From an uncultured Bacilli bacterium (lineage in GTDB: Bacteria > Bacillota_I > Bacilli_A > RF39 > UBA660): 56,456 nucleotides of DNA. Positions 24,995 to 32,782 of the stretch are shown in pieces. How positions within the stretch are numbered: position 1 is the first letter of the stretch; each line of letters begins with the position of its first letter. Under the pieces are notes generated by a model. The model worked only from the letters and a program-made list of their open reading frames with translations. It was not told the DNA's origin and did not search any database. The stretch spans positions 1 through 56,456 of the forward strand of contig CAKOTU010000006.1 of assembly GCA_934120265.1 (NCBI GenBank), in the 5' to 3' direction. The position numbers and the translations under genes are program-made.

Positions 24995-26191
24995 ATGAAA
25001 AATAGTCTTTTTAATTATTTTAAAAGTAAATTAAAGTTAGAGATTAAAGGAAAAAATATTGAAAGATTTATTCACAAATTAGCAAGTAATAAAATTGAAC
25101 TTTTAAATATTAAAAATATTAAAAGAGATACTGTGGGAATTATTATTTATAAAGATGATTATCAAAAACTTATGAATTTAAAATCCATTTATGAAATTAA
25201 TATTGTGGGGGCTAAAGGATTAATAAAAATAAGGAAGTTAATTAGTATAAATAAAATACTAATATTTTCTATTGTTTTAGGACTTGCTCTATTAAGATTT
25301 TTAACAAACGTTATTTTTAAGGTAGAAGTAATTCATTCCAGTAGTGAAATAAGAACTTTTTTAACTAATGAACTAAAAAATTATGGATTAGACAAATATA
25401 CAATGAAAAAAAGTTTTAAAGAATTACAGAAAATAAAAAATCAGATAATAGACAAATACCCTGATAAAATAGAGTGGATTGAAATAGAAGCACAAGGAGT
25501 TAAATATGTCGTTAAAGTAGAACTTCGTGAATTACCTGATAAAAAGGAAGAGCTAAAAAATAGAAATGTTGTTGCTAAAAAGGATGCTTTGATAAAACTT
25601 GTTACTGCTAAAAAAGGACAAATTGTTAAAAATAAAAATACTTATGTAAAAAAAGGTGATGTAATAATAAGTGGAGATATATCATTAAATGAAGAAAAAA
25701 AAGGAACAACTTCTGCTGATGGAAAAGTGTATGGTGAAGTATGGTATACAGTTACTGTAGATTATCCATTTAACTATTATGAAGAAGTCTTAACTGGTAA
25801 AAGCAAAAATATTATCTCTTTTAAGTTTTTAAATAAATCTATTAACTTTTTTTCTTCATTTAAAAATAAGAAAGTTCTTGATAAAACTATTGTAGAAAAT
25901 AAGTTATTACCAATAAAGCTTGTATATGAACATCAAGAAGAAGTTAAAGTGGTAGATCAAATATTAACTGAAGAACAAGCAATTAACAAAGCTATCGAAA
26001 AAGGGATTGAACAGATAAATATGGAATTAGAAAGTGATGAATATATTATAAAAAATAAAGTCTTAAAAGCTGATATTAAAGAAAATGAAGTTTCTGTTGA
26101 TATTTTCTTTTCTATTTATGAAGATATAACTGATTATGCAGAGATTATTGAGGAACAGGCACCCGAAAATATAATTAATGAAAATAATTAG
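24995..26191 (+). CDS. yqfD: Sporulation protein YqfD
   Basis: A 398-aa membrane protein of the YqfD family. Residues 1-85 form an N-terminal domain (IKGKNIERFIHKLASNKIEL), one membrane helix lies at about 88-107, and the C-terminal extracytoplasmic part contains the family pattern around ELRELPDKK and the block KNTYVKKGDVIISGDIS. In Bacillus it is a mother-cell gene needed for normal sporulation. The neighbouring yqfC supports the call. The prepilin insertion separates it from ybeY. Confidence 0.82.
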   Translation: MKNSLFNYFKSKLKLEIKGKNIERFIHKLASNKIELLNIKNIKRDTVGIIIYKDDYQKLMNLKSIYEINIVGAKGLIKIRKLISINKILIFSIVLGLALLRFLTNVIFKVEVIHSSSEIRTFLTNELKNYGLDKYTMKKSFKELQKIKNQIIDKYPDKIEWIEIEAQGVKYVVKVELRELPDKKEELKNRNVVAKKDALIKLVTAKKGQIVKNKNTYVKKGDVIISGDISLNEEKKGTTSADGKVYGEVWYTVTVDYPFNYYEEVLTGKSKNIISFKFLNKSINFFSSFKNKKVLDKTIVENKLLPIKLVYEHQEEVKVVDQILTEEQAINKAIEKGIEQINMELESDEYIIKNKVLKADIKENEVSVDIFFSIYEDITDYAEIIEEQAPENIINENN

Positions 26192-26283
26192 TTATAATAA
26201 GCACAAAAGTATGACAAAGGGACAAATATAGAATTAAACAAAATACAAAGTTTCTAGGTTTCTTTGTGTTTTTTTTGCAACTT
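26192..26283 (+). other. Degenerate leader cassette B
   Basis: Remnant related to cassettes A, C and D. It keeps a terminator-like part (ACAAAG, TTTCTAG, CTTTGTGT, T run at 26253-26277) and a TATAAT-like box (26192-26197), but lacks hairpin 1, the leader ORF and the G tract. The P2 box before the following gene is retained. Confidence 0.6.
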
Positions 26284-26330
26284 ATAATTTTACTAATGAG
26301 AAGGACTAACATAAAAATGTATAATTAATG

Positions 26331-26359
26331 TGTGTTTATGAAAATAAATATGATATAAT
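26331..26359 (+). promoter_or_regulatory. Promoter P2 of the third prepilin gene
   Basis: TGTTTATGAAAA block then TATAAT at 26354-26359 and TTAAAATATA, matching the P2 region before 18045 and 54513, though with a spacer about two bases shorter. Confidence 0.55.
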
Positions 26360-26392
26360 TAAAATATAAAGTAAACTATGTAGGAGGTATAT

Positions 26393-27529
26393 ATGAAAAA
26401 GAAAGGATTTACTTTAATAGAATTACTAGCGGTAATAGTAGTATTAGCAATAATAGCATTAATAGCAACACCAATAGTAATGAACACAATAAAGAGTGCA
26501 AAGAAAGGCGCAGCCGAAATTACAACACAAAATTATATAAGGGCGGTGGAAATAGCAGTAGCTACTTCAGCCCTTAATAGAAAATCTATCCCTAGTGGGA
26601 GCTATAGTATAGATAGTGATGGTAATTTAATAGGAACAGAATTACCGGATGGAAAACTAGAAATAGATGTAAGTGGAGATAAGCCAACAGGAGGAACAAT
26701 AGTAATAAAGGATGGGCAGGTAACTACTGATTCAAAAGTAATGGTAGGAGAGTACGGAGTAAGTTACGATGAAACAACAAAGAAATATATTGCAGTAAGG
26801 GTATATAGTAATGGAGAAGTAGTATATTTTAATGTAACAACGGGTGAAAAGTGTTCAAATTATACGGAAACACAAAGTAATGTAGGGATAAATAGTGGAT
26901 GTATGAAGTTTTATACTTTTAATGATAACGGTGGAAATACAGTAAATTTATTATTAGATCATAATACAACAGCTCTAGTAGCATGGAACTCAAGTGGAAG
27001 TAATACAAGTGGTCCAAAAGAAGTATTAGATAGTTTAAAAGCGAGTACAGCGTCATGGAAAGGAACAGAAACTCCATCAAATTATACAATGGATCAAACA
27101 GGACAAACAAGTAACGCAAAATATACAATAGATTATAGTGGATATAAGGCAAGATTAATAACAGCTCAAGAAGTAGCTATGATAACTGGTAATACAGCGT
27201 GGGATGAGAAGGTATCTGCTAATAGTAATTACTACTATTTTGACACTAAAAAATCACAAGCAAGTGACACATGTAAAAGCGGAAATATAAGTGGATGTGC
27301 TTATGGATGGTTGTACGATAGAACAAAACCTAATTGTACAACATATGGATGTTTAAATAACTCGGATAAGTCAACATTGGGTTATTGGGCATCATCATCT
27401 CGTGCCGCTAACACTACTGATGCATGGGGTGTACGTTATAATGCTAATGTACTTACATTTAATGCTGATAATGTTTCAAATTTTGGTGTCCGTCCAGTTA
27501 TAACTGTTTTAAAATCAAAACTAGGATAA
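26393..27529 (+). CDS. Prepilin-like surface protein with C-type-lectin-like tail
   Basis: A 378-aa protein closely related to the 18045 product through most of its length: MKKKG plus FTLIELLAV signal, SVELA-type alpha-1 helix, NVTTGEKC, DHNTTALVAWNSS, the cysteine pairs CKSGNISGCAYG and CTTYGCLN, and the ending GVRPVITV. The region between GYWASSS and GVRPVI differs strongly from its paralogue although both flanks are conserved. The tail (27391-27490) is 39 of 100 G/C by my count, above the surroundings. It is inserted between yqfD and ybeY, where phoH normally sits. Function: probable surface ligand-binding protein. Confidence 0.78.
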   Translation: MKKKGFTLIELLAVIVVLAIIALIATPIVMNTIKSAKKGAAEITTQNYIRAVEIAVATSALNRKSIPSGSYSIDSDGNLIGTELPDGKLEIDVSGDKPTGGTIVIKDGQVTTDSKVMVGEYGVSYDETTKKYIAVRVYSNGEVVYFNVTTGEKCSNYTETQSNVGINSGCMKFYTFNDNGGNTVNLLLDHNTTALVAWNSSGSNTSGPKEVLDSLKASTASWKGTETPSNYTMDQTGQTSNAKYTIDYSGYKARLITAQEVAMITGNTAWDEKVSANSNYYYFDTKKSQASDTCKSGNISGCAYGWLYDRTKPNCTTYGCLNNSDKSTLGYWASSSRAANTTDAWGVRYNANVLTFNADNVSNFGVRPVITVLKSKLG

Positions 27530-27537
27530 AATAATAT

Positions 27538-27567
27538 AAAGTAATGCGAAAAAAGCATTACTTTTTT
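27538..27567 (+). terminator. Terminator after the third prepilin gene
   Basis: Stem AAAGTAATGC/GCATTACTTT with loop GAAAAAA and a T run. Confidence 0.88.
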
Positions 27568-27570
27568 GTT

Positions 27571-27598
27571 TTGATTGAAAAAAAAGTTTATTTATAAT
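27571..27598 (+). promoter_or_regulatory. Promoter for the ybeY-era unit
   Basis: TTGATT, 16-bp spacer, TATAAT; about 27 bases before the ybeY start. Confidence 0.6.
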
Positions 27599-27624
27599 AT
27601 AATTAGAAAAGAGAGTGGTGTTAT

Positions 27625-28071
27625 ATGGGAAGCGTTGAAATATTTAATGAAACTAATGAAGAAATGAAGGAATTAGAAACTTTACCTGGATTGATAGACT
27701 ATGCAATAGAAAAAGAAAATGTTGGTAATGTTATATTTAATGTTATTTTGGTTGATGAAGAGAAAATCCATGAACTTAATAGAGAATACAGAAATATTGA
27801 TAGACCTACTGATGTTATTACTTTTGCGCTGGAAGATAATGAGGATATCAAATATGAAGATTTTAGATTACTAGGTGATATTTATATATGTCGTGAAAGA
27901 GTATATTCTCAAGCTAAAGAATATGGACATAGTGTTTTAAGAGAACTTAGCTTTTTAACTATTCATGGCTTTTTACACTTACTTGGGTATGATCATATGA
28001 AACCAGAAGAAGAGAAAATAATGTTTGCTCGTCAAGATGAAATTCTAAATGGTTATGGAATAAAAAGATAG
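27625..28071 (+). CDS. ybeY: Endoribonuclease YbeY
   Basis: Metal-dependent RNase acting in rRNA 3'-end maturation and ribosome quality control. The zinc motif H-x3-H-x5-H is present as HGFLHLLGYDH (His114, His118, His124), and the upstream RPTDVITFAL block with the conserved Arg is also family-typical. The length of 148 aa is standard. Immediately upstream of era, as in most Firmicutes. Confidence 0.93.
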   Translation: MGSVEIFNETNEEMKELETLPGLIDYAIEKENVGNVIFNVILVDEEKIHELNREYRNIDRPTDVITFALEDNEDIKYEDFRLLGDIYICRERVYSQAKEYGHSVLRELSFLTIHGFLHLLGYDHMKPEEEKIMFARQDEILNGYGIKR

Positions 28072-28080
28072 GAAGATAAT

Positions 28081-28968
28081 ATGAAAAGTGGATTTGTAAG
28101 TTTAGTGGGTAGACCTAATGTAGGTAAATCTACTTTATTAAATAGTATAGTTGGTCATAAGGTTGCAATTACATCTAATAAGCCTCAAACAACAAGAAAT
28201 ATTATTGAGGGAATCTATAATGATAGTGAAGCACAAATAATATTTGTTGATACACCAGGTATTCATAAACCAACTCATAAACTAGGTAAAGTTTTAAATA
28301 GACAAGCTTATTATAGTATTGATGATGTTGATATAATACTTTTTTTAGTAGATGGTAGCGAGTCTTTAGGTCCTGGAGATAAATATGTTTTAGAAAAATT
28401 AAAGACAGTTAATAAGCCAATTATTTTAGTTATAAATAAAGTTGATAAAATATCTAAAGAAAAGATATTATTAAAAATAGATGAATATAAAGATTTATAT
28501 GACTTTAAGGAAATTATTCCTCTTTCTGCTTTAAAGAAAGATAATATAGAAACAGTTGTTAAGGTATTAAAAAAATATTTAAAAGATAATATTAAATATT
28601 ATGATGAAGATACATATACAAATTCTTCTGAACAATTTATGACTGCTGAAATAATTCGTGAGAAAGTATTTAGAACAACAGAAGAGGAAGTTCCACATTC
28701 TGTTACGTGTGTAGTTGAAAAAATGGAATTTAGTAAAAATAGTGTTAATGTAATCGCATCTATTATTGTTGATAGGGATTCTTTAAAAAGAATTATTATT
28801 GGAAAACAAGGATCAAAGATAAAAGAAATAGGTACATCAGCACGTGAAGATATTGAAGCTTTACTTGGTAAAAAAGTATATTTAGATTTATATGTTAGAT
28901 GTATTAAAAAATGGCGTGATCGTGAAAAATATCTTCAAGAATTCGGCTATTATGATTTTGAAAAATAA
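28081..28968 (+). CDS. era: GTPase Era
   Basis: Essential GTPase that binds the 3' end of 16S rRNA during 30S assembly. G1 GRPNVGKS (10-17), G3 DTPG (57-60) and G4 NKVD (119-122) are intact. The C-terminal KH domain shows IGKQGSKIKEIG (about 240-251) and ends WRDREKYLQEFGY. 295 aa, full length. Starts nine bases after ybeY. Confidence 0.95.
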   Translation: MKSGFVSLVGRPNVGKSTLLNSIVGHKVAITSNKPQTTRNIIEGIYNDSEAQIIFVDTPGIHKPTHKLGKVLNRQAYYSIDDVDIILFLVDGSESLGPGDKYVLEKLKTVNKPIILVINKVDKISKEKILLKIDEYKDLYDFKEIIPLSALKKDNIETVVKVLKKYLKDNIKYYDEDTYTNSSEQFMTAEIIREKVFRTTEEEVPHSVTCVVEKMEFSKNSVNVIASIIVDRDSLKRIIIGKQGSKIKEIGTSAREDIEALLGKKVYLDLYVRCIKKWRDREKYLQEFGYYDFEK

Positions 28969-29015
28969 TTGAATAAAATATACTTAGTATCACCAATATA
29001 TAATAGGTGATAAAA

Positions 29016-29123
29016 ATGAACAAACAGTTATTATGGGATTTATTTAAAAATACAGGAAAAATTGAATATTATATAAAATATAAGGAGTTAAAAGATAATG
29101 ATAAAGGAAGGTCAAATCTATAG
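29016..29123 (+). CDS. yqzL: YqzL family micro-protein
   Basis: A 35-residue protein with the YqzL pattern: LLWDLFKNTGKIEYYIKYKE, that is W-x2-F-x2-TG-x-I-x2-Y followed by a K/E-rich tail. In B. subtilis yqzL lies between era and recO, exactly as here. Ribosome site AGGTGA precedes the ATG. Its last 26 bases overlap the next gene, so the two are coupled. Function unknown. Confidence 0.78.
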   Translation: MNKQLLWDLFKNTGKIEYYIKYKELKDNDKGRSNL

Positions 29124-29310
29124 ACATTTTAAGGGAGATTTAATGAAAATAATTTGTGTTTGTAAACACACTGAAACAGAAGAGGAGTTAGTAGTTTATG
29201 AACATAATGGTAAAATATGGGCTCGTCCTAGAGATATGTTTTTATCTAAAGTTAATAAAGAAAAATATCCAAATAGTACGCAAGAATATAGATTTGAATT
29301 AGTTGAATGA
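29098..29310 (+). CDS. DUF1653 family protein
   Basis: A 70-aa protein matching DUF1653: GQIYRHFKGDLMKIICVCKHTETEEELVVYE, then WARPRDMF. These are SH3-like barrel proteins of unknown role. It starts inside yqzL behind AAGGAG, and its stop overlaps the recO ATG. Confidence 0.82.
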   Translation: MIKEGQIYRHFKGDLMKIICVCKHTETEEELVVYEHNGKIWARPRDMFLSKVNKEKYPNSTQEYRFELVE

Positions 29311-30050
29311 TTGAAAAAATCGAAGGTATAATTATTAGTGAACAAGCATATGGTGAAACTAGTAAGATAATTAATGTTTTAACTCCTGATAAAGGAATAA
29401 TAGGTATGATGGCTAAAGGGGCTAGAAAGTTAAAAAGTGATCTAGCTAACGTATCTAGTAAATTAAACTATGGCTATTTTGATGTTTATTATAAAGAAAA
29501 CAAGCTATCAACACTAGTCAGTGTTGATGTTGTTAATTCTTTTAAAAATGTAAGAAAAGATATTGAAAAAATTAGTTATGTTTCTTTTCTTCTTGATTTA
29601 TCAAGCCAAGTAATGAAACATAACCCACATAAATTAGTGTTTACTAATTTGCTTGCAGCTTTAAAAAAAATAGATGAAGGATTTGATCCAATTGTTATTA
29701 CTAATATCATTGAATTAAAATTTCTAGATTTACTTGGGGTAATGCCAGTTTTAGATTGTTGCAGTGGATGTGGTAAAACAAGTAACATAGTGACTCTATC
29801 TAATATTAAAGGTGGATATGTATGTGGAGATTGTGTCACTAGTGAAAAGATTGTGTCTGAAAAAACGATAAAATTAATTAGAATGTTTTATTATGTTGAT
29901 ATTGATAAAATATCTAAGTTAGAAATAAGCAATTTATGCAAAAATGAGATAAATGAGTTTTTAGATGATTATTATGAACAATATACGGGATTATATTTAA
30001 AAACCAAAAAATTTCTAAAAGATTTAAATAAAATAAAGTTTGATAAGTAG
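29307..30050 (+). CDS. recO: DNA repair protein RecO
   Basis: Recombination mediator that with RecR loads RecA on SSB-coated DNA. The N-terminal OB fold begins EGIIISEQAYGETSKIINVLTP and includes GIIGMMAKGARK. The C-terminal zinc motif is present as CCSGCGK and CGDC (about 151-176). 247 aa, normal size. The ATG overlaps the stop of the previous gene (ATGA), giving coupled translation. Confidence 0.93.
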   Translation: MIEKIEGIIISEQAYGETSKIINVLTPDKGIIGMMAKGARKLKSDLANVSSKLNYGYFDVYYKENKLSTLVSVDVVNSFKNVRKDIEKISYVSFLLDLSSQVMKHNPHKLVFTNLLAALKKIDEGFDPIVITNIIELKFLDLLGVMPVLDCCSGCGKTSNIVTLSNIKGGYVCGDCVTSEKIVSEKTIKLIRMFYYVDIDKISKLEISNLCKNEINEFLDDYYEQYTGLYLKTKKFLKDLNKIKFDK

Positions 30051-30058
30051 GAGGATTT

Positions 30059-30487
30059 ATGGGTAATTATAAATATATATTAGTTCCAATAGTAACACTT
30101 ATTTTAAGTCAGTTAATAAAATTTATATTGGAATCAATTAAGTGTCATAAATTAGTATGGGGAAGACTTTTTAATGGTAGTGGAGGAATGCCTAGTAGTC
30201 ATACATCTCTATGTATATCGATAACTACTTTGGTAGGACTTAATCTTGGTTTTGATTCTCCTTTATTTGGTGTATCATTAGTATTTTCTTTAATAATTAT
30301 GTATGATGCTATGGGTCTTAGGATGCAATCAGGTAAACATGCAGAAGCTATTAATAAACTTTTAGATCAAGTTTTTGTTGATGACAATTATAAACATTTA
30401 AAAGAACAACTTGGTCATAAACCTATGGAAGTATTAGGTGGTATAATATTTGGTATTGCAAGTGCAATATTATTAAATATGATATAG
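30059..30487 (+). CDS. Divergent PAP2 family (DUF212/YuiD-like) membrane protein
   Basis: A 142-aa membrane protein with 3-4 hydrophobic segments and the motif GSGGMPSSHTSLC (about 41-53), an acid-phosphatase-like PSSH signature, plus DAMGLRMQSGKHAEAIN. This is the DUF212 family, plant and bacterial divergent PAP2-like proteins; enzymatic activity is unproven. It follows recO by eight bases with a strong AGGAGG site. Confidence 0.83.
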   Translation: MGNYKYILVPIVTLILSQLIKFILESIKCHKLVWGRLFNGSGGMPSSHTSLCISITTLVGLNLGFDSPLFGVSLVFSLIIMYDAMGLRMQSGKHAEAINKLLDQVFVDDNYKHLKEQLGHKPMEVLGGIIFGIASAILLNMI

Positions 30488-30529
30488 ATGGTAAATTTAT
30501 AAATGATAATTAAAAAAGCTAAATAGTAA

Positions 30530-30558
30530 TTGACTATTTTATAAAAATAGAATAAAAT
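30530..30558 (+). promoter_or_regulatory. Promoter of the glyS T-box transcript
   Basis: TTGACT, 17-bp spacer, TAAAAT. Confidence 0.7.
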
Positions 30559-30564
30559 ATAAAT

Positions 30565-30677
30565 ATCAATGTGATGACGGGGTTGGAATCCCAGAGCAAT
30601 ATATTAAGAGAGATTCTTCTAGAATAAGTAAGGTGGAACCGCGGGTATAACTCGTCCTTACAATTTTAGGAGTTTTT
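30565..30677 (+). promoter_or_regulatory. Compact T-box riboswitch (Gly)
   Basis: Short T-box leader of the glycine type. The T-box core AAGGTGGAACCGCG is at 30630-30643 and the terminator pairs AACTC with GAGTT before a T run (30649-30677). The likely specifier is GGA at 30585-30587 in TTGGAATCC. It precedes a hypothetical gene and glyS. Confidence 0.85.
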
Positions 30678-30700
30678 TTATGATTAGATAGAGGTAAATA

Positions 30701-31339
30701 ATGGCAGATGTAAAAAGGGAACAGATAATTATTAAAGATAGTAATGGTGAAATAATTTTTGATGAAAAATATGATAATGAAATGTTACTACTTAAAGATA
30801 TTCAAACTAAAGTATTAGGGAGATACTTGATATATTCGAAAATAACTAAAAATGATACTACTAAATTAAAAAGAAATGATGGTAGTACAGTTGAACTTAT
30901 TAATATAAAAAGTAAAGTTCTTTTAGATTTAGTTGATAGACATATGTTAAAGTCTTTTAAACAATTCTTGAAAATGATATCAAAAGAAAAATATTATTAT
31001 ATTGATCTGATAGGTTCAAAGAAAAGAGTTAATTTTGATCTTTTAGATGTATCACCTAAAAAGAAAGACGAAAAAACATTAGTGTGCGAATTTGAACTTG
31101 ATGATGATAAGAATTTAACCAAAATAGGTCAAGAAATGTTAAAGGTATTTATGAATGTAGAAGTTAAAACATGGAATAAAATATTTTTGAGTAGAAAAGA
31201 AAGATTTAAGACAACTGTTTGTTGTGATGCTAAAACAATAACAATAAGTAATTTCTTATTAAGATATATTGATGATGATATAAATGTTGAGCAGGAAAAA
31301 TATAATGTGATGATAAACACAGGAAAGAAGGTAAAGTAA
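30701..31339 (+). CDS. Hypothetical protein in the Gly T-box operon
   Basis: A 212-aa soluble protein I do not recognise. Beta-rich N-terminal part (QIIIKDSNGEIIFDEKYDNE) followed by alpha/beta segments; two cysteines (CEFELDDD, VCCDAKTIT) but no metal motif. No signal or membrane segment. It lies between the Gly T-box and glyS, one base before the glyS start, so its expression should respond to uncharged tRNA-Gly. Confidence 0.7.
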   Translation: MADVKREQIIIKDSNGEIIFDEKYDNEMLLLKDIQTKVLGRYLIYSKITKNDTTKLKRNDGSTVELINIKSKVLLDLVDRHMLKSFKQFLKMISKEKYYYIDLIGSKKRVNFDLLDVSPKKKDEKTLVCEFELDDDKNLTKIGQEMLKVFMNVEVKTWNKIFLSRKERFKTTVCCDAKTITISNFLLRYIDDDINVEQEKYNVMINTGKKVK

Positions 31340-31340
31340 T

Positions 31341-32717
31341 ATGGAAAAAATAACAATGGAAGATATGGTTAATGTTTGTAAACAATATGGATTTATATTC
31401 CAAGGAAGTGAAATATATGGAGGACTTGCTAATACTTGGGATTTTGGGCCTTTAGGAGCACTTTTAAAGGATAATGTAAAACGTGCTTGGTTAAAAAAAT
31501 TTGTTCAAGAAGATCCTAATAATGTTGGACTTGATAGTGCAATTCTTATGAATCCAAAAACTTGGGAAGCATCTGGACATTTAAAAACATTTGCTGATCC
31601 ACTAATTGATTGTAAAGAATGTAAAACAAGACATAGAGCTGATAACTTAATCAATGATTTTACAAACAGTAATGATGGCGATTCAATGAGTAATGAAGAA
31701 ATGATGAAGTTCATTACTGAGAATAAAGTTCCTTGTCCAAAATGTGGTAAAAGTAATTTTACTGATATTAGACAATTTAATTTAATGTTTAAAACATTTC
31801 AAGGAGTTACCGAAGATGCTAAAGCAACAATCTATTTACGTCCTGAAACAGCCCAAGGTATATTTGTTAACTTCTTAAACGTTCAAAGAAGTATGAGACT
31901 TAAAGTACCATTTGGTATTGGTCAAGTAGGTAAGAGTTTTAGAAACGAAATAACTCCAGGTAACTTTATTTTTAGAGTTCGTGAATTTGAACAAATGGAA
32001 TTAGAATTTTTCTGTAAACCAGGAACAGAATTAGAGTGGCACAAATATTATAAAGATTATTGCTTTAATTACTTATTATCTTTAGGTATTAATAAAGATA
32101 AGTTAAGAATGAGAGATCATTCAAAAGAAGAGTTATGTTTCTATAGTAACGCTACTACTGATATTGAATATGAATTTCCATTTGGTTGGGGAGAACTTTG
32201 GGGTATAGCAAGTCGTACTGATTATGATTTAACACAACATCAAACTGTATCAGGACAAAACATGAGTTATTTAGATCCTGAAACTAATGAAAAATATATC
32301 CCTTATGTTATTGAACCATCAGTAGGTGTTGAAAGAACAGTACTTACAGTACTATGTGATGCTTACGAAAAAGAAATATTAGAAGATGGTAGTGAACGTG
32401 AAGTAATGCATTTTCATCCTTTCTTAGCTCCTTATAAGGTAGCAGTATTACCTTTAGTTAAGAAATATCACTCAGAAAAAGCCATGGAAGTATATAAAAA
32501 ATTAAGTAAGTATTTTATGACATCTTATGATGAAACTGGTAATATTGGTAAACGTTATAGAAGATGTGATGTAGTAGGAACTCCATATGCAATAACAATA
32601 GATGATGAAACAATAAATAATGGTACAGTAACTGTAAGAGATAGAGACACAATGGAACAAGTTACTATTAAATTAGATGAAGTAGTTGATTATATAAACG
32701 AGAAGATTCAATTTTAA
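31341..32717 (+). CDS. glyS: Glycyl-tRNA synthetase (single-chain, homodimeric type)
   Basis: Class II synthetase of the alpha2 type. The N-terminal catalytic core contains SEIYGGLANTWDFGPLG, two zinc-type cysteine pairs (CKECKTRHRAD and CPKCGKSNF, about 92-145), motif 2 around FRNEITPGNFIFRVREFEQMELEFF, and motif 3 IEPSVGVERTVL. The C-terminal about 100 residues (HPFLAPYKVAVLPLVKK, YRRCDVVGTPYAITID) form the anticodon-binding domain. 458 aa is usual for this type. Confidence 0.96.
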   Translation: MEKITMEDMVNVCKQYGFIFQGSEIYGGLANTWDFGPLGALLKDNVKRAWLKKFVQEDPNNVGLDSAILMNPKTWEASGHLKTFADPLIDCKECKTRHRADNLINDFTNSNDGDSMSNEEMMKFITENKVPCPKCGKSNFTDIRQFNLMFKTFQGVTEDAKATIYLRPETAQGIFVNFLNVQRSMRLKVPFGIGQVGKSFRNEITPGNFIFRVREFEQMELEFFCKPGTELEWHKYYKDYCFNYLLSLGINKDKLRMRDHSKEELCFYSNATTDIEYEFPFGWGELWGIASRTDYDLTQHQTVSGQNMSYLDPETNEKYIPYVIEPSVGVERTVLTVLCDAYEKEILEDGSEREVMHFHPFLAPYKVAVLPLVKKYHSEKAMEVYKKLSKYFMTSYDETGNIGKRYRRCDVVGTPYAITIDDETINNGTVTVRDRDTMEQVTIKLDEVVDYINEKIQF

Positions 32718-32732
32718 TTGAGTCTTTTTTTT
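32704..32732 (+). terminator. Terminator overlapping the glyS end
   Basis: Stem AGATTCAATT/AATTGAGTCT (with G-U pairs) followed by T. The 5' arm lies in the last codons of glyS. Confidence 0.78.
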
Positions 32733-32782
32733 GTTTATTTAAAAGGAAATAAGAAAGTTATCTTGTATATTATAAATAGGAG

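Noticed and set aside
29016..29123. yqzL as random overlap with the DUF1653 gene
   Set aside because: Kept as a gene because the W-x2-F-x2-TG pattern and the position between era and recO match the YqzL family.
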